From assembly GCA_020632975.1 (NCBI GenBank), contig JACKEL010000013.1:62001-126000 (forward strand): a DNA stretch of 64,000 bases, read 5' to 3'. The position numbers and the translations under genes were made by a program. Source of the stretch: Myxococcales bacterium. Its GTDB lineage: Bacteria > Myxococcota_C > UBA6777. Every line of letters begins with the position of its first letter. The stretch's first letter is position 1. Positions 18,701-27,647 of this stretch are shown here, in pieces. The notes beneath the pieces are model-generated. The model worked only from the letters and a program-made list of their open reading frames with translations, had not been told where the DNA came from and did not search any database.

Positions 18701-20792
18701 TTACGGCACCGCAACGGCCGATGGTACCGTCAAAAGCGAAGTGGGCGGCTCTGCTCGTGCCCGCGCACAACTGACCACCAAAGGCGTCAACGCCACCGTC
18801 AACGCTGAAGCACACGCACACTTGCTCAATGCTGAAGGCGAAGCTTCTGTTCGCAGCCGTGGCGTTCAACTCGGCGATCAAGTCGTGGATCTGAACGCAA
18901 CCGTCCGTGGACGCGCGATGATCGGTGCTGAAGCTGACGCAAGCTTGCGCATCGACGCAAGCCCATGGCCTCCCAAAGCTGTCATCGAAGGCAAAGCAGG
19001 CGCTTTTGCAGGTGCTCGTGCCCAAGGTGAAGTTGAGCTTGGTTTGGGCGATATCGTGAAGTTCCGCGGAACAGGCGAAGGTTGGGCTGGCGCAGGTGCC
19101 GAAGCACACTTCAACTTTGGCTATGACGATGGAAAACTCAAGTTTGGTGCGGGTGCAGGTGCTGCTCTCAAACTCGGCGGTAAGTTGGGCTTCCAAGTCG
19201 AAGTCGATGTGAAAAAAGCTGCCCAAGCTGCACATGCTCTGGCTGACCGCGATGGAGACGGAAAACTCCGCCTCAACGACGCAGCCACCGCAGCTACCGA
19301 AGTCATGGATGGCGGAGCACGCCTCCTTGACCGCGGTGTGGACGGTATCATCCGTGGGCTTGATGCTGACCGCGATGGCAAGTTCAGCGCACAAGACCTC
19401 AAGATCCGTGGTGAACAAGCCATCGACGCCCTCAGCGATGGAGCACGCGCTGTCGGTCGTGGCATCTCCAATGCTGCTGAAGCAACAGGCGAAGCCCTCC
19501 ACAACGCAGCAGATCGCGATGGCGACGGAAAGCTCGGACTCAACGACGTTGCTGTCGGCGCACGCCAAGCAGGAACCGCAATCAAAAACGCTGTGGACTT
19601 CAACAACGACGGCAAGTTCAGCGTTCGAGACATCTTGACTGGTGGAAAGCAACTCGCCAACAAAACCCGCGATGCTGCCCAAGCCACGGGACGTTGGATC
19701 TCTGATCGTGGCGATGATATCGCTGACGCCGCACAAAGCGCTGGCAAAGCTATCCACAACGCCGCTGACATCAACAACGATGGCAAGGTATCTCTCGCTG
19801 ATGCAGGACAAGCACTGCGCAATACTGGCGATGCCATCGCCAATACCGCACGCAACATTGGTGATGCTGCCACGCGTCTTGGAGACCTCGACAAAGATGG
19901 TCGCCTTGACCTTGGTGATGTCGCAGTGGGTGCACAACGCGCAGGGGAAGCGATCGGACGCACAGCGCGCAATGTTGGCCGAACCATCGGGACTGCGGTC
20001 TCTGACGCTGCACAAAACGCTGGCAAAGCCATCCACGACGTCGCTGACATCAACAACGATGGCAAAGTCTCCCTCGCTGACGCAGGCCAAGTGCTTCGCA
20101 ACACTGGTGAAGCACTCCGCGGTGTTGGAGAGTCTGTTGTGGATGCCGCCAAGACCACTGGTCGCGCCATCGCAACCACCGCAGAAAATGTTCGCGATGG
20201 ACTGAAGAACGCAGGTCAAACCGTCGCAACAGCCGCACAAAACGCAGGCAAAGCCATCCACAACGCTGCTGATGTGGACAACGATGGACGCATCACCTTC
20301 CGTGATGCAGGCGCTGCTGTTCGCAACGCTGGCACCGCTGTTCGCAACGCTGCTGACGCCAACAACGACGGAAAGATCGACTTCCGCGATGCTGGCGCCG
20401 CACTCAAAAACACGGGCGAAGCGATCCGCAACACCGCGCAAAACACCAAGCAAGCGATTCAAAACGCTGGCACCGCTGTTCGCAACGCTGCTGACATCAA
20501 CAATGACGGAAAGATCGGCTTTTCCGACATCCGTGCAGGTGCTGAAGCTGTGGGCGATCGAGTGTCTGACGCAGCACAAGCCACAGGTCGCGCCATCGCG
20601 GATGGTGCCAAAACCGTTGGAAGCGCTGTGAAGAATGCTGCGGGTAGCGTGGGCGACGCAGTGGCAGACCTTGGACGCGGTATCGGTCGCGAAGTCAGCG
20701 AAGCCACCAGCACCCTAACCTCGGGCGCCTCCAAAGCCTTCAACCGCGCACGCGGTGCAGTTAGCCGTCTTGGCAACTTTTTTGGCTTCTAA
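15780..20792 (+). CDS. Giant 27-residue-repeat protein with C-terminal EF-hand/helical repeats
   Basis: 1670 residues, no signal peptide or membrane helix. Residues 1-70 are disordered. About 110-860 consist of 27-residue repeats with consensus NTKLGxNTxLGGQxGYxDGKxxG; the last nine units (17619-18347) are almost identical and alternate a Trp-containing form with a Val/Ile form, giving a 54-residue super-repeat. The spacing of Gly, Tyr and Asp-Gly suggests stacked beta-hairpins, loosely MORN-like. About 1000-1140 is a Gly/Ala-rich beta region. About 1156-1585 carries ten EF-hand-type loops (DRDGDGKLRLND, DINNDGKVSLAD and similar) between amphipathic Ala-rich helices reminiscent of LEA proteins, so calcium binding is likely. 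GTAAGGAGAG precedes the ATG. Function, location and export route are unknown; a calcium-stiffened surface or matrix protein is one guess. Confidence 0.88.
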   Translation: MTIIRKQQPPTTTALRPASTSTPISSPSQPAISEPRRADSFAQGGTTTQESRRPSQGFFSRLKSLAERFTTYSEVKHKSKTTGFQGGSAEGSHTGDRTSANGRLDMDSRGRTSGQGNVQWRPINGLDVEGRVIATENDRGAAVSANYQPNDRHSWQAEVGRHNGSTQAQVNGQSQIKDHTQVQGRASYQDGQVEGELHTRTAVDKRASLQTDFQLSEGKVDGKITAEAQPKTGTKLRGDLEIQDNQIDNGRVKAETRVGKDSKVKVDVQANDGRVYGTLGGSTKVGEQTKLGGSIGFDKQGDLRTDASVATRVGKDTKLNASLGLENDQLRRASGGLSTKLGENTTVGGKATVDSRGRLTLDGDLATKIADHTNIEADVTLKEGRLHKADIQTETKLGQNTQINTDIKHEDGRWSGEVTGKTKVGERTNVDGRVSVDPQGKSNVDLNTHTKFNERTNVDGRVSFEDGRMTELGVDAQHKFNENSEIRGGVSVDRDGHFNTTAQGRTKLGENTDLGGGVRLQDGKVQEAEANARTRFGKDATAEGQVTYRDGKFEGGAQVNGQVTDRTAVEGGIAYRDGQLAGGGRVSSQINDRTTANGQIDYQDGKWNGEADVTRKVGDNTTLGGRVGYQDGQWNGGVNGNTKLGENTTLGGQVNYQDGKVNGQATANTKLGENTTLGGQVGYQDGKWGGGVNGNTKLGENTTLGGQIGYQDGKVNGQANANTKLGENTTLGGQVGYRDGQWNGGVNGNTKLGQNTELGGQIGYRDGQINGQANANTKLGQNTELGGQIGYQDGKWGGGVNGNTKLGENTTLGGQIGYQDGKVNGNASLNSKIDENTELGGQIGYQDGKVNYAGQAERRHEGGATSNFSFDNDNARYTYTQPTRSADLQWGSKHSVSRTIAEGKTTTTHTTTRYDGDQKDTDRTRTTTKDPNYKAREGSRFEMPIDAVLGKVEERVDARAGINYLDGKGTVEGRYGTATADGTVKSEVGGSARARAQLTTKGVNATVNAEAHAHLLNAEGEASVRSRGVQLGDQVVDLNATVRGRAMIGAEADASLRIDASPWPPKAVIEGKAGAFAGARAQGEVELGLGDIVKFRGTGEGWAGAGAEAHFNFGYDDGKLKFGAGAGAALKLGGKLGFQVEVDVKKAAQAAHALADRDGDGKLRLNDAATAATEVMDGGARLLDRGVDGIIRGLDADRDGKFSAQDLKIRGEQAIDALSDGARAVGRGISNAAEATGEALHNAADRDGDGKLGLNDVAVGARQAGTAIKNAVDFNNDGKFSVRDILTGGKQLANKTRDAAQATGRWISDRGDDIADAAQSAGKAIHNAADINNDGKVSLADAGQALRNTGDAIANTARNIGDAATRLGDLDKDGRLDLGDVAVGAQRAGEAIGRTARNVGRTIGTAVSDAAQNAGKAIHDVADINNDGKVSLADAGQVLRNTGEALRGVGESVVDAAKTTGRAIATTAENVRDGLKNAGQTVATAAQNAGKAIHNAADVDNDGRITFRDAGAAVRNAGTAVRNAADANNDGKIDFRDAGAALKNTGEAIRNTAQNTKQAIQNAGTAVRNAADINNDGKIGFSDIRAGAEAVGDRVSDAAQATGRAIADGAKTVGSAVKNAAGSVGDAVADLGRGIGREVSEATSTLTSGASKAFNRARGAVSRLGNFFGF
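17619..18347 (+). repeat. Near-identical in-frame 81-bp tandem repeats (nine units)
   Basis: Units of exactly 81 bp (27 codons) repeat without spacers inside the giant gene; for example the AAC ACC AAA element recurs at 17700 and 17781. Divergent copies continue to the left to about 16300. The near identity of the right-hand units compared with those on the left points to recent duplication or gene conversion and makes unit number a likely variable trait. Confidence 0.9.
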
Positions 20793-20978
20793 TCCCCTTC
20801 CCCCTCCGCGATCTTCCCACAGACAAAACGTTCACAAATCCCCCCACTTCGTGTATGCATAAAAGACCCAATCTTTCGGCAACTCCCCAAGAGGTATCGA
20901 CCCATCCTCCTTGTGTACAAATTGCGGCCGAGTATCTTTTTTCACACGCTTGATCCCCTGACGTGAGGAGAACCAAAC

Positions 20979-22169
20979 TTGGATATCGAACAACGTTTAC
21001 AAAAGGCCCAAGTGGCCTTAGAACGAGACGCACTCGACGAAGCTGCCGAGATCTACGAAGCCATCCTCTACGAAACCCCCGAGCAGGTCGACGCCCTCAA
21101 AGGGGTCTCGCGCATCGCTCTCTCCACAGAGCAGTTCTACGAAGCCCAACGCTTCGCAGAACGCGCCCTTCAGTTCGCGCCCAAAGATGCAGAGGCTTTG
21201 TTACTTCAGGGCCTCAGCTTCGAGGAAGAAGAGCCCAACCGCGCCATCGAGATGCTCCTCGCTGCCACCAAAAAAGCCAAAGATGAGCCACTTTTGCATT
21301 ATCACCTCGCACGTATCCTCGCCAAACAGGGATACCCCGAGGATGCTCTTGTGCAAGTCACGATCGCGCGGAAGTTGGTGCCCGAAGATCTCGACATCCT
21401 TTTGCTATCAGGTCGCATCTACCGCGACCTTGGAGCAGCCAAAGAAGGACTCGAAGCCTTTCAAACAGCCATCGACCTTGCCCCCCATCAGATCACGGCA
21501 TACGTCGAACTCGCCGAACTTCTCCTCCAACAAGGAGAAGTCGGCATGGCCCTCGAAACCCTCCAAGTGGGACGAGAGTGCACAGGGCAAGATATCCCCG
21601 TGCTTTACCGCGAGATGGGGATCGCCGCAGCCCAAGGCAACTGGCAAGGCGCTCTGCGAAAAGCCGATCTGTTGACACGCCGCCTCCCTGACTCTGCGCA
21701 AGCTTGGATCTCTTTTGGCCTTCTCTCGATGATGCAAAAAGACTTCTCTCGTGCAGAAAAAGCCTTCGAAAATGCCCGAGAGGTCGAACCTTCCGCATGG
21801 CAACCTGACTTCCATCTCGGGGATCTTTATTACGCAGGTGGTCTCGCAGACAAAGCTGTCCAACACTTCAACGACTCCATTCGCAAAGACCCGCAAGCTT
21901 GGTCCCCAAAAAACAACCTTGCGCTGCTTTTGCTCGCAGAAGCCCCCCATCGATTGGGCGAAGCCATCGAACTTCTCAAAGAGACGGTCGCACTCGCCCC
22001 CGAAGAACCCGCACCTTTGCTCAACTTGGGACTTGCTTGCTTAAAAGCTGGCGATGTCGAGTCCGCAAACCGCGCTTGCCGCGCGCTTTTGGGTGGTGCA
22101 TTTGTGTTGGAAGATGACCTACGCCAACAAGGTCTACGCCTCGCAAAAGAACTTGGAATCACCGCATAG
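20979..22169 (+). CDS. Tetratricopeptide repeat protein
   Basis: 396 residues made almost entirely of TPR-type 34-residue helix pairs; recurring positions such as A-x-x-x-Y and ALxxL can be read from about residue 5 to 390 (roughly ten or eleven repeats). No signal peptide or other domain, so it is probably a cytoplasmic scaffold. The start is TTG at 20979, chosen because GTGAGGAG lies 9 nt upstream and the repeat begins at once; no ATG is available near. It follows the giant repeat protein by 186 bp on the same strand. Binding partner unknown. Confidence 0.85.
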   Translation: MDIEQRLQKAQVALERDALDEAAEIYEAILYETPEQVDALKGVSRIALSTEQFYEAQRFAERALQFAPKDAEALLLQGLSFEEEEPNRAIEMLLAATKKAKDEPLLHYHLARILAKQGYPEDALVQVTIARKLVPEDLDILLLSGRIYRDLGAAKEGLEAFQTAIDLAPHQITAYVELAELLLQQGEVGMALETLQVGRECTGQDIPVLYREMGIAAAQGNWQGALRKADLLTRRLPDSAQAWISFGLLSMMQKDFSRAEKAFENAREVEPSAWQPDFHLGDLYYAGGLADKAVQHFNDSIRKDPQAWSPKNNLALLLLAEAPHRLGEAIELLKETVALAPEEPAPLLNLGLACLKAGDVESANRACRALLGGAFVLEDDLRQQGLRLAKELGITA

Positions 22170-22339
22170 CCCCTATTATCCGAAAGGTTCGCGAGTGTTG
22201 AGGCATTGCGTTTTCTACAGACGCACCCCAAACATCCGTGTCCGACCAAGGTCTACCACACAAGATCCCCCCTCTTCCTCGATGTAATCCAGCCCCCTAA
22301 CATTGATGTTCCAAGTGACCCAAACAGAAGGAGCAAGAG

Positions 22340-23593
22340 ATGTCGTTGAGCTTACCCACCGAAGGAATCTATGTGCGCGCAAACGCAAAGGGAGTGCGTT
22401 ATTGGCAATTGGAGCGCGATGGTGCAAACCTCATCACCGCGACAGGAACGAGCTTACAAAAGCTAAAGTCCAAGACCCAGACGCTACCCAACGAGCATGA
22501 GGCCCGCAGATCCGCAATCAAGACGCGACACAAAAAGATGCGTGAAGGCTACGTCTTTTTGCGTCCCTTTGTGGAGGCAGGTGTGGGAGAAGTGTTCTTT
22601 CGATGTAGTCTGCCACACTCCCAACAACACGATTATCTCGACGTCTCCCCCTCTGGGCGATATCTCTTGGTGGCCAGCGAACAACGACCCATGAACCACA
22701 ACGCTTGGCTTCACTTGGTGGACCAAGAAACCGCGACCACAACAGAGCTTTTCCACGACGATGGTTCGTGGACATCATCGAGCCAGACTTTTACGCATCG
22801 CGCACAGTTCTTGGGTGAGGATGCAGCGTTGTTCACGGTCAATGGTCGGACGTGGCGGGTGGAGATACCTACAGGGAAAGCCTCGGTGGTGTCGTCCTTT
22901 CAGGACAACTCGTATAACGCTCGTTTTAACGATCATCGTGTGTGGCCTTCGCGAGACGCACACTACAAACGAGCCCTAGTGTTTGAACAAGGCGACGTGC
23001 TGCGGGTGATAGAAGCGAGCGGTCAGGCTATCTTTGAGCTATCTCTATCGTCCGAGGCGTTGGAATGCTTGGCGGCTTCGCTCTCGCCATCGGGTCGTTA
23101 TGTGGTGGGGTATCTCGCCAACACGGATCTGCTTTACCAAGAAGAAAGCACGATGTCCGCCCAAACCCATGAAGTGCGCGTTTGGGATGTGGAAAGTGGC
23201 AAACAGGTATCTTGTTTTTCGCCGGATTATCCGCTCTCTCGGGTTGGACTGACACCTGACGATCGTCAAGTGATCGCTGTACGTGACTACGCGCAAGGTC
23301 CCGTGTTTTTCGACGCAGAGAGCGGCAAGCAGATCAGATTTTTTGATGATCCATACAGCGACGATCGTTGGCAGACATGCCCAGGGTGGAGCTATTCAGC
23401 AGATGGGACGCTGTTGGCACTCGCAACCGACCCCCTGCAACTTCTCGATGCCAAGGAGCTCCAAGTGCTGCGACAGCTTCAGGACCCAGAGTCGTTCGAT
23501 ATGAGCGTCCGTTCTCTAACGTTTTCTTCGGATAATAGGTCGCTTTATCTAGGTACGACGTTTGGGGAGATCGTGGGTTGGCGATTGCGTTGA
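22340..23593 (+). CDS. WGR domain / WD40-type beta-propeller protein
   Basis: 417 residues. The first 75 residues resemble a WGR domain (YWQLERDG, a Gly-rich turn, the spacing to HEARRSAIKTRHKKMREGY), a module that binds nucleic acid ends in PARPs and occurs in bacterial MolR-like proteins. The rest is a WD40 or related propeller, with recurring blocks such as LSPSGRYVVGYL, VRVWDVESGKQ, LTPDDRQVIAVRD and WSYSADGTLLALA. AAGGAG is 6 nt before the ATG. No signal peptide. It may recognise damaged DNA or act as a scaffold; this is inferred from domains only. It is convergent with the lipoprotein at 23751. Confidence 0.8.
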   Translation: MSLSLPTEGIYVRANAKGVRYWQLERDGANLITATGTSLQKLKSKTQTLPNEHEARRSAIKTRHKKMREGYVFLRPFVEAGVGEVFFRCSLPHSQQHDYLDVSPSGRYLLVASEQRPMNHNAWLHLVDQETATTTELFHDDGSWTSSSQTFTHRAQFLGEDAALFTVNGRTWRVEIPTGKASVVSSFQDNSYNARFNDHRVWPSRDAHYKRALVFEQGDVLRVIEASGQAIFELSLSSEALECLAASLSPSGRYVVGYLANTDLLYQEESTMSAQTHEVRVWDVESGKQVSCFSPDYPLSRVGLTPDDRQVIAVRDYAQGPVFFDAESGKQIRFFDDPYSDDRWQTCPGWSYSADGTLLALATDPLQLLDAKELQVLRQLQDPESFDMSVRSLTFSSDNRSLYLGTTFGEIVGWRLR

Positions 23594-23750
23594 GGGCCCT
23601 TACCAAGTGTGGTGTTGTCTTGTTTGATTTGTAGAGCAGCCGCTTTTGATAAGGTTGCCCATCCAATTCAGCAAATGCCCCGCACAAGGCAAGATATTCC
23701 CCCCGCACAAGGCGAGTTGCCCCCTGCAACAATCAGATATTTTCTTACAA

Positions 23751-24491
23751 TTAAGGGTTCGCCGTTTTTGCGTCGTCTGCTTTTTGGAACATCATCTTGA
23801 CGTTGTTGGCGAAGTTTTTCTTGGCTTCTTCAGAGATGGGTTGGCTATCGAGGTATACCGCGAGAAGTGCTTGTGCAAAGTCCGCATTCTCGATGGCTTC
23901 TTTCGCAACACCATTCAACGTGGTGAAGACCTTCATGCCATCTTCGCTCCACGCAAAGATCAACTCTTCGCCATCTTTGACGGGCTCTGTGAAATAACCG
24001 CGAAACTTGGTCAATGCAGCTTTGCCTTCTTCGGTCTTGAGGCGCGGTTGGATCGACTCTTCGAACGCGCTGGCCATATCATCACCGCTGACATTGAACA
24101 CCATCGCAAGGCGCATGGTCTTTGCAAACTTCCCGTTCATCAGGGTTGTAAAGTAAGCCTCGTCAGCTTTTACTTTCTCGACATCCATGCCCTTCCAGGT
24201 AGCAAGCGCAGTGGCCGCACCAACGGGCTCGATATAAAGTCCCATTGCATAGATGTTGATCAGTCCGAGCTTTTTACGGATGCCCATCCCCATCAAAAAT
24301 TGCATCTTGTCAGAGTTGTCGGCTTTGAGTTCGGCCTTGAACTTGACCTGTGTTCCTTCCTCGGTGAACTCTTCGGGGATCGTGATCCTTCCGTTGGGAT
24401 CGGTCTTTTGGGGCTCAGGTGTGGGCGTACAAGCCCCCACAAACAAGATGAGCACACACAACAGCCAAAAACGCCAAGATACTTTTGTCAT
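23751..24491 (-). CDS. Chalcone isomerase-like lipoprotein
   Basis: 246 residues. Signal peptide ending in lipobox LFVGAC, so the mature protein should be lipid-anchored. After a short Pro/Thr linker, residues about 50-240 resemble the bacterial chalcone-isomerase-like family (KKLGLINIYAMGLYI, then MNGKFAKTMRLAMVFNVSGDDMASAFEESI, and the closing SEEAKKNFANNVK). Bacterial members generally lack flavonoid chemistry and may bind fatty acids or other small lipids. The ATG at 24491 is preferred over 24518 because GGGAG lies 8 nt upstream. Convergent with the WGR protein. Confidence 0.82.
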   Translation of the reverse strand: MTKVSWRFWLLCVLILFVGACTPTPEPQKTDPNGRITIPEEFTEEGTQVKFKAELKADNSDKMQFLMGMGIRKKLGLINIYAMGLYIEPVGAATALATWKGMDVEKVKADEAYFTTLMNGKFAKTMRLAMVFNVSGDDMASAFEESIQPRLKTEEGKAALTKFRGYFTEPVKDGEELIFAWSEDGMKVFTTLNGVAKEAIENADFAQALLAVYLDSQPISEEAKKNFANNVKMMFQKADDAKTANP

Positions 24492-24697
24492 CGAATCACT
24501 CCCTACTTTCCCGAGCACACGGGTCTAATTCCCCTCAGCACAGTCCTCTGCGCATGATGGTACATCAGACAAGCCGCCTTCTTTCGAGAAGACGATTTGT
24601 CTCGACGAAAAAACATAAGGTGTATAGGGACTTCGTTAGCAGAGAAAAGAAAAGAGGTCAAGAGAATGACCGCCTACCCCCCAAAGGATGCGGACAT

Positions 24698-25153
24698 TTA
24701 CTGCATATAGATCTCATCTGCGGGGAAGACTTCAAAGTCAAAAGGCAACAAAGACGAAGCAAAGTCAGGATCGCCGTCACGCAGCAAGTCCAAGAGATCC
24801 GTCGAAGTCACCAAACCCGTCAAAGCACCTTGCGTATCGACCACAGCCACCGCGTCGATCTTCAAACCAATCATCATGGAAACCACAGAAGAGATGCTGC
24901 TCTCTGGGAAACACGATGCAACAGGTCGCGCCATCACTTGCCTTACAGCGATCTTGGGGACCACAAACTCACCGTCTTGGTCGATCCCATAACGCAGTAC
25001 ATCGCGATCTGAGATCATCCCCACCACCTTGCCATCCTCCACCACGGGCATATGGCGAAAATCCCCTTCTTTCATGATGACGTTCGCCATATTGAGGGTA
25101 TCTTCGGGCTGGAGGTAGACGACTTTGCGAGTCATCGCGCGTTGGATCTCCAT
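24698..25153 (-). CDS. CBS-domain pair protein
   Basis: 151 residues consisting of two CBS domains: first TRKVVYLQPEDTLNMANVIM with PVVEDGKVVGMISDRDV, second MARPVASCFPESSISSVVSMM with VVDTQGALTGLVTSTDLL. Such stand-alone pairs bind adenosine nucleotides and regulate a partner; the partner is not identifiable here. AAGGAAG lies before the ATG at 25153; the longer frame to 25300 has no coding character. Divergent from the tail-collar protein at 25423 and 206 bp from the lipoprotein start. Confidence 0.88.
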   Translation of the reverse strand: MEIQRAMTRKVVYLQPEDTLNMANVIMKEGDFRHMPVVEDGKVVGMISDRDVLRYGIDQDGEFVVPKIAVRQVMARPVASCFPESSISSVVSMMIGLKIDAVAVVDTQGALTGLVTSTDLLDLLRDGDPDFASSLLPFDFEVFPADEIYMQ

Positions 25154-25422
25154 CAGCGCTTCCTTTCTTTTGACAAGTGGTTGTCCGCTCTTACACAAGG
25201 CGACACCCAAATGAGGTCCATGGTCACACGTATCCACACTTTTCAAGCTACCATCACAACACCATACAGTGCTGACACAAATGAAGCCAAGTCTTGACAC
25301 AGATCAAAAGGGAAGCTTCTTCTCGCGTTCTTTCTAACATCTTGTTTGTGTTTGCCTCAGACATTCAAAATGTTTTTGCGTCTATCTCCTAGACAAACAA
25401 CCCACGCTACGGAGAAGAGCAA

Positions 25423-26583
25423 ATGCCTCAACAAATCTCTCTGTCCATCGAAGAACGCTTACAACAACAAGAAGAAAAGCTACTGCACCAATCGTCCCTC
25501 CTTGCAGCACAACAAAGAAAACTACGTTCCATGTGGGGATTTTTTTCTGCAATCTCCCTTACAACCGCTCTCTTGGCAGGAGGCTATCTCTTCAAAGACA
25601 ACAATGCCCAAGCGGACGGCATTCCCGCTCCCAACACGCTCTACTACGCAGGAACCCTCCAAGAAAACGGTACCCCCGTCAATGGCAACGTCAGCGTGAT
25701 CGTCACCCTTTATGACGCAGCCACGGGCGGGACCTCGCTTTGTACCACTTCGGCAAACACAAGCGCACGAGACGGAAACTTCCGCATCTCTCTCCATGAC
25801 TCTTGTGTGGATGCAGTGCGCCAATCCCCCAACGCATACGTGGAAGTCACCTACAAAGGACAAGTCATCCCAGGACGAAACAAGCTCGCGGCTGTGCCTT
25901 ATGCGGTTGTCGCAGATACGCTTTTGAACAAGACCCTCACCAACCAACTCAAGCTGCTTGCCCCACTCTTTTCGTTCAATGCAAACACACAAGAACTCAC
26001 CATCAACGCACGCGCCAAAGACAACAGCGGTTTCATTACACCCGTGGGAGGTGTGCTTGGCTTTGTAGGTACATCGTCGCAAATCCCCGCAGGATGGTTC
26101 CTTTGCGATGGTAGAGCGGTAAGTCGAACCACTTACAAGGATCTTTTTGCGCTCTTGGGAACAACGCATGGCGCGGGAGACGGAAGCACAACCTTCAATA
26201 TCCCCGATTATCGGGGGAGATTCTTACGTGGTGTGGACAACCAAACAGGGCGAGATCCCCAGTCAGGCACCCGCACCGCTTCTTTTTCAGGTGGCGCGGT
26301 AGGAGATCAGCCAGGGACGCTCCAAGACTGGAGCACTGCGCGTCCCCGTGTCCCCTTCCAAACCAACACCACGGGCAATCACTCCCACTATACGAGCTTC
26401 CAAAACGACGACTTTGATGGTTGTTGCACAGGAACCCGCGGACTCGAAGACGATGGTTCGGGCGCCAGAAACCAAAATCTCCCGACCAACGCCACAGGCG
26501 ATCACAGCCACACGGTGAGCAGCGGTGGAGACACAGAGACGCGCCCTGCGAATATCTACATTAACTTTATGATCAAGTTTTAA
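25423..26583 (+). CDS. Membrane-anchored phage-tail-collar domain protein
   Basis: 386 residues. A short coiled coil and one hydrophobic helix (about 38-60) form an uncleaved anchor or long signal. A beta-rich segment (about 70-165) resembles a carboxypeptidase-regulatory type fold. Residues about 205-386 match the tail collar domain: PAGWFLCDGRAVSRTTYKDLF, FNIPDYRGRFLRG and the closing ETRPANIYINFMIK, with His pairs NHSHYT and DHSHTV that bind iron or fold the tip in phage fibres. No other phage genes are nearby, so this is a bacterial surface protein, perhaps an adhesin. The start is ATG at 25423 with GGAG upstream (about 25410). Confidence 0.82.
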   Translation: MPQQISLSIEERLQQQEEKLLHQSSLLAAQQRKLRSMWGFFSAISLTTALLAGGYLFKDNNAQADGIPAPNTLYYAGTLQENGTPVNGNVSVIVTLYDAATGGTSLCTTSANTSARDGNFRISLHDSCVDAVRQSPNAYVEVTYKGQVIPGRNKLAAVPYAVVADTLLNKTLTNQLKLLAPLFSFNANTQELTINARAKDNSGFITPVGGVLGFVGTSSQIPAGWFLCDGRAVSRTTYKDLFALLGTTHGAGDGSTTFNIPDYRGRFLRGVDNQTGRDPQSGTRTASFSGGAVGDQPGTLQDWSTARPRVPFQTNTTGNHSHYTSFQNDDFDGCCTGTRGLEDDGSGARNQNLPTNATGDHSHTVSSGGDTETRPANIYINFMIKF

Positions 26584-26639
26584 TCAGGTCGCCCCAACGC
26601 CCCGAATATCCGCCCCGTTCCCCAGAACGCCATCAAAAA

Positions 26640-27647
26640 CTAAGCACCCATCAACCACGAAAGCACCATCGCGACAAGGCTTGCACCTGCTGCAGAAGCG
26701 AGTGGGATGGAGAGGTTGTCGTCGATACGTTGGCTGAACAACTCCGCCAAAGCACCCGCAAGCGCCGCGCCCAAAGACATCAAAAGTGCTGAGCCAAAGC
26801 CGATGGTCGGATGGAAGATCTGCAATGTCACCAAAGCCGCGATCGCGCCGACGACCCAAAAGGTAAAGCTTCCTTCCAAAGAACGACCATTGACCAAACG
26901 ATGCCGACCAAAACGACGACCGATGATCGCTGCCGCAGGATCTGCAAAGCCCAACACAACGACAGCCATCGCACAGATCGCAGGAGGACATGTCAACGAC
27001 AAAAGAAACAGCGCGTTGACGTACCAAGTCGCGGAGTTGACATGGACGGCTTCATGCGGGTGAGCGACTTTGTGAAAGACCTTTTCCATCAAAAAGTCAT
27101 TGAAACGCGGCCAGATCCGACGTGTGATCTCCAATGTCCACACAAAGACACAGAAACCACCCGCCACCCAGATCATCGAACGCGGTGACAAGATGAACTC
27201 GATCAGCGCGAGGATCATCAAGCCGTTCCCGACGTGATAGAGGTTACGCATGTAATTGGTGGGACGAAGATGCGGCACGTGGATCGAAAAACGACCCAGT
27301 CCACCAATCAGATCTTCATAAGCCCCAAGCATCTGCTTGCGAAAACTCGCCCACTCTTGCTTGATCTCCATATTGGACAAGCCCACACGCGGCATGTGCT
27401 CGCGAATCAACTCTTGCAAAGAGTTCCAACGCTGCGACAAAGCCTCAATCTCCGCACGTTGGCCCGCAGCATCTTTCCATTGGGAAAGCTTGGCCTGAAG
27501 CTGGGTCATACGCTCGGATAAACGGGCCATACGATCTCGTAAGGTTGCTTCGAGATCGTCTCGCCATTGTGCAGGGTCCATATCGCGAAGAACTTTGTGC
27601 AGTTCCAAGGCGACTTGTTCGATTTCCATTGTCATCGCTGGTGTCAT
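26640..27647 (-). CDS. Dolichol/polyprenol kinase-family (SEC59/VTE5-like) membrane protein with N-terminal coiled coil
   Basis: 335 residues. Residues 1-110 are a charged coiled coil. From about 130 there are six or seven membrane helices. The family signature is clear: GFADPAAAIIGRRFGRHR followed by NGRSLEGS, as in dolichol kinase, phytol kinase and diacylglycerol-kinase-like CTP-dependent enzymes. It probably phosphorylates a polyprenol, phytol or related lipid alcohol with CTP; the substrate is inferred from family only. GAGG lies 6 nt before ATG 27647; a GTG one codon earlier is also possible. The coiled coil is unusual for the family and could mediate oligomerisation. Divergent from the esterase at 28020. 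Confidence 0.78.
   Translation of the reverse strand: MTPAMTMEIEQVALELHKVLRDMDPAQWRDDLEATLRDRMARLSERMTQLQAKLSQWKDAAGQRAEIEALSQRWNSLQELIREHMPRVGLSNMEIKQEWASFRKQMLGAYEDLIGGLGRFSIHVPHLRPTNYMRNLYHVGNGLMILALIEFILSPRSMIWVAGGFCVFVWTLEITRRIWPRFNDFLMEKVFHKVAHPHEAVHVNSATWYVNALFLLSLTCPPAICAMAVVVLGFADPAAAIIGRRFGRHRLVNGRSLEGSFTFWVVGAIAALVTLQIFHPTIGFGSALLMSLGAALAGALAELFSQRIDDNLSIPLASAAGASLVAMVLSWLMGA

Noticed and set aside
15942..20579. A 1545-codon open frame on the minus strand of the giant repeat gene
   Set aside because: It is an antisense shadow: its composition is a mirror of the repeat codons, it has no ribosome site and no family resemblance, and the plus-strand protein has clear EF-hand and repeat structure.
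23680..23720. Short repeat CCCCGCACAAGGC twice near 23690
   Set aside because: Only 13 bases in a C-rich spacer; too little to call an element.
25423..26583. Prophage remnant
   Set aside because: Only a single tail-collar domain on an anchored protein; no integrase, capsid or other tail gene is near.
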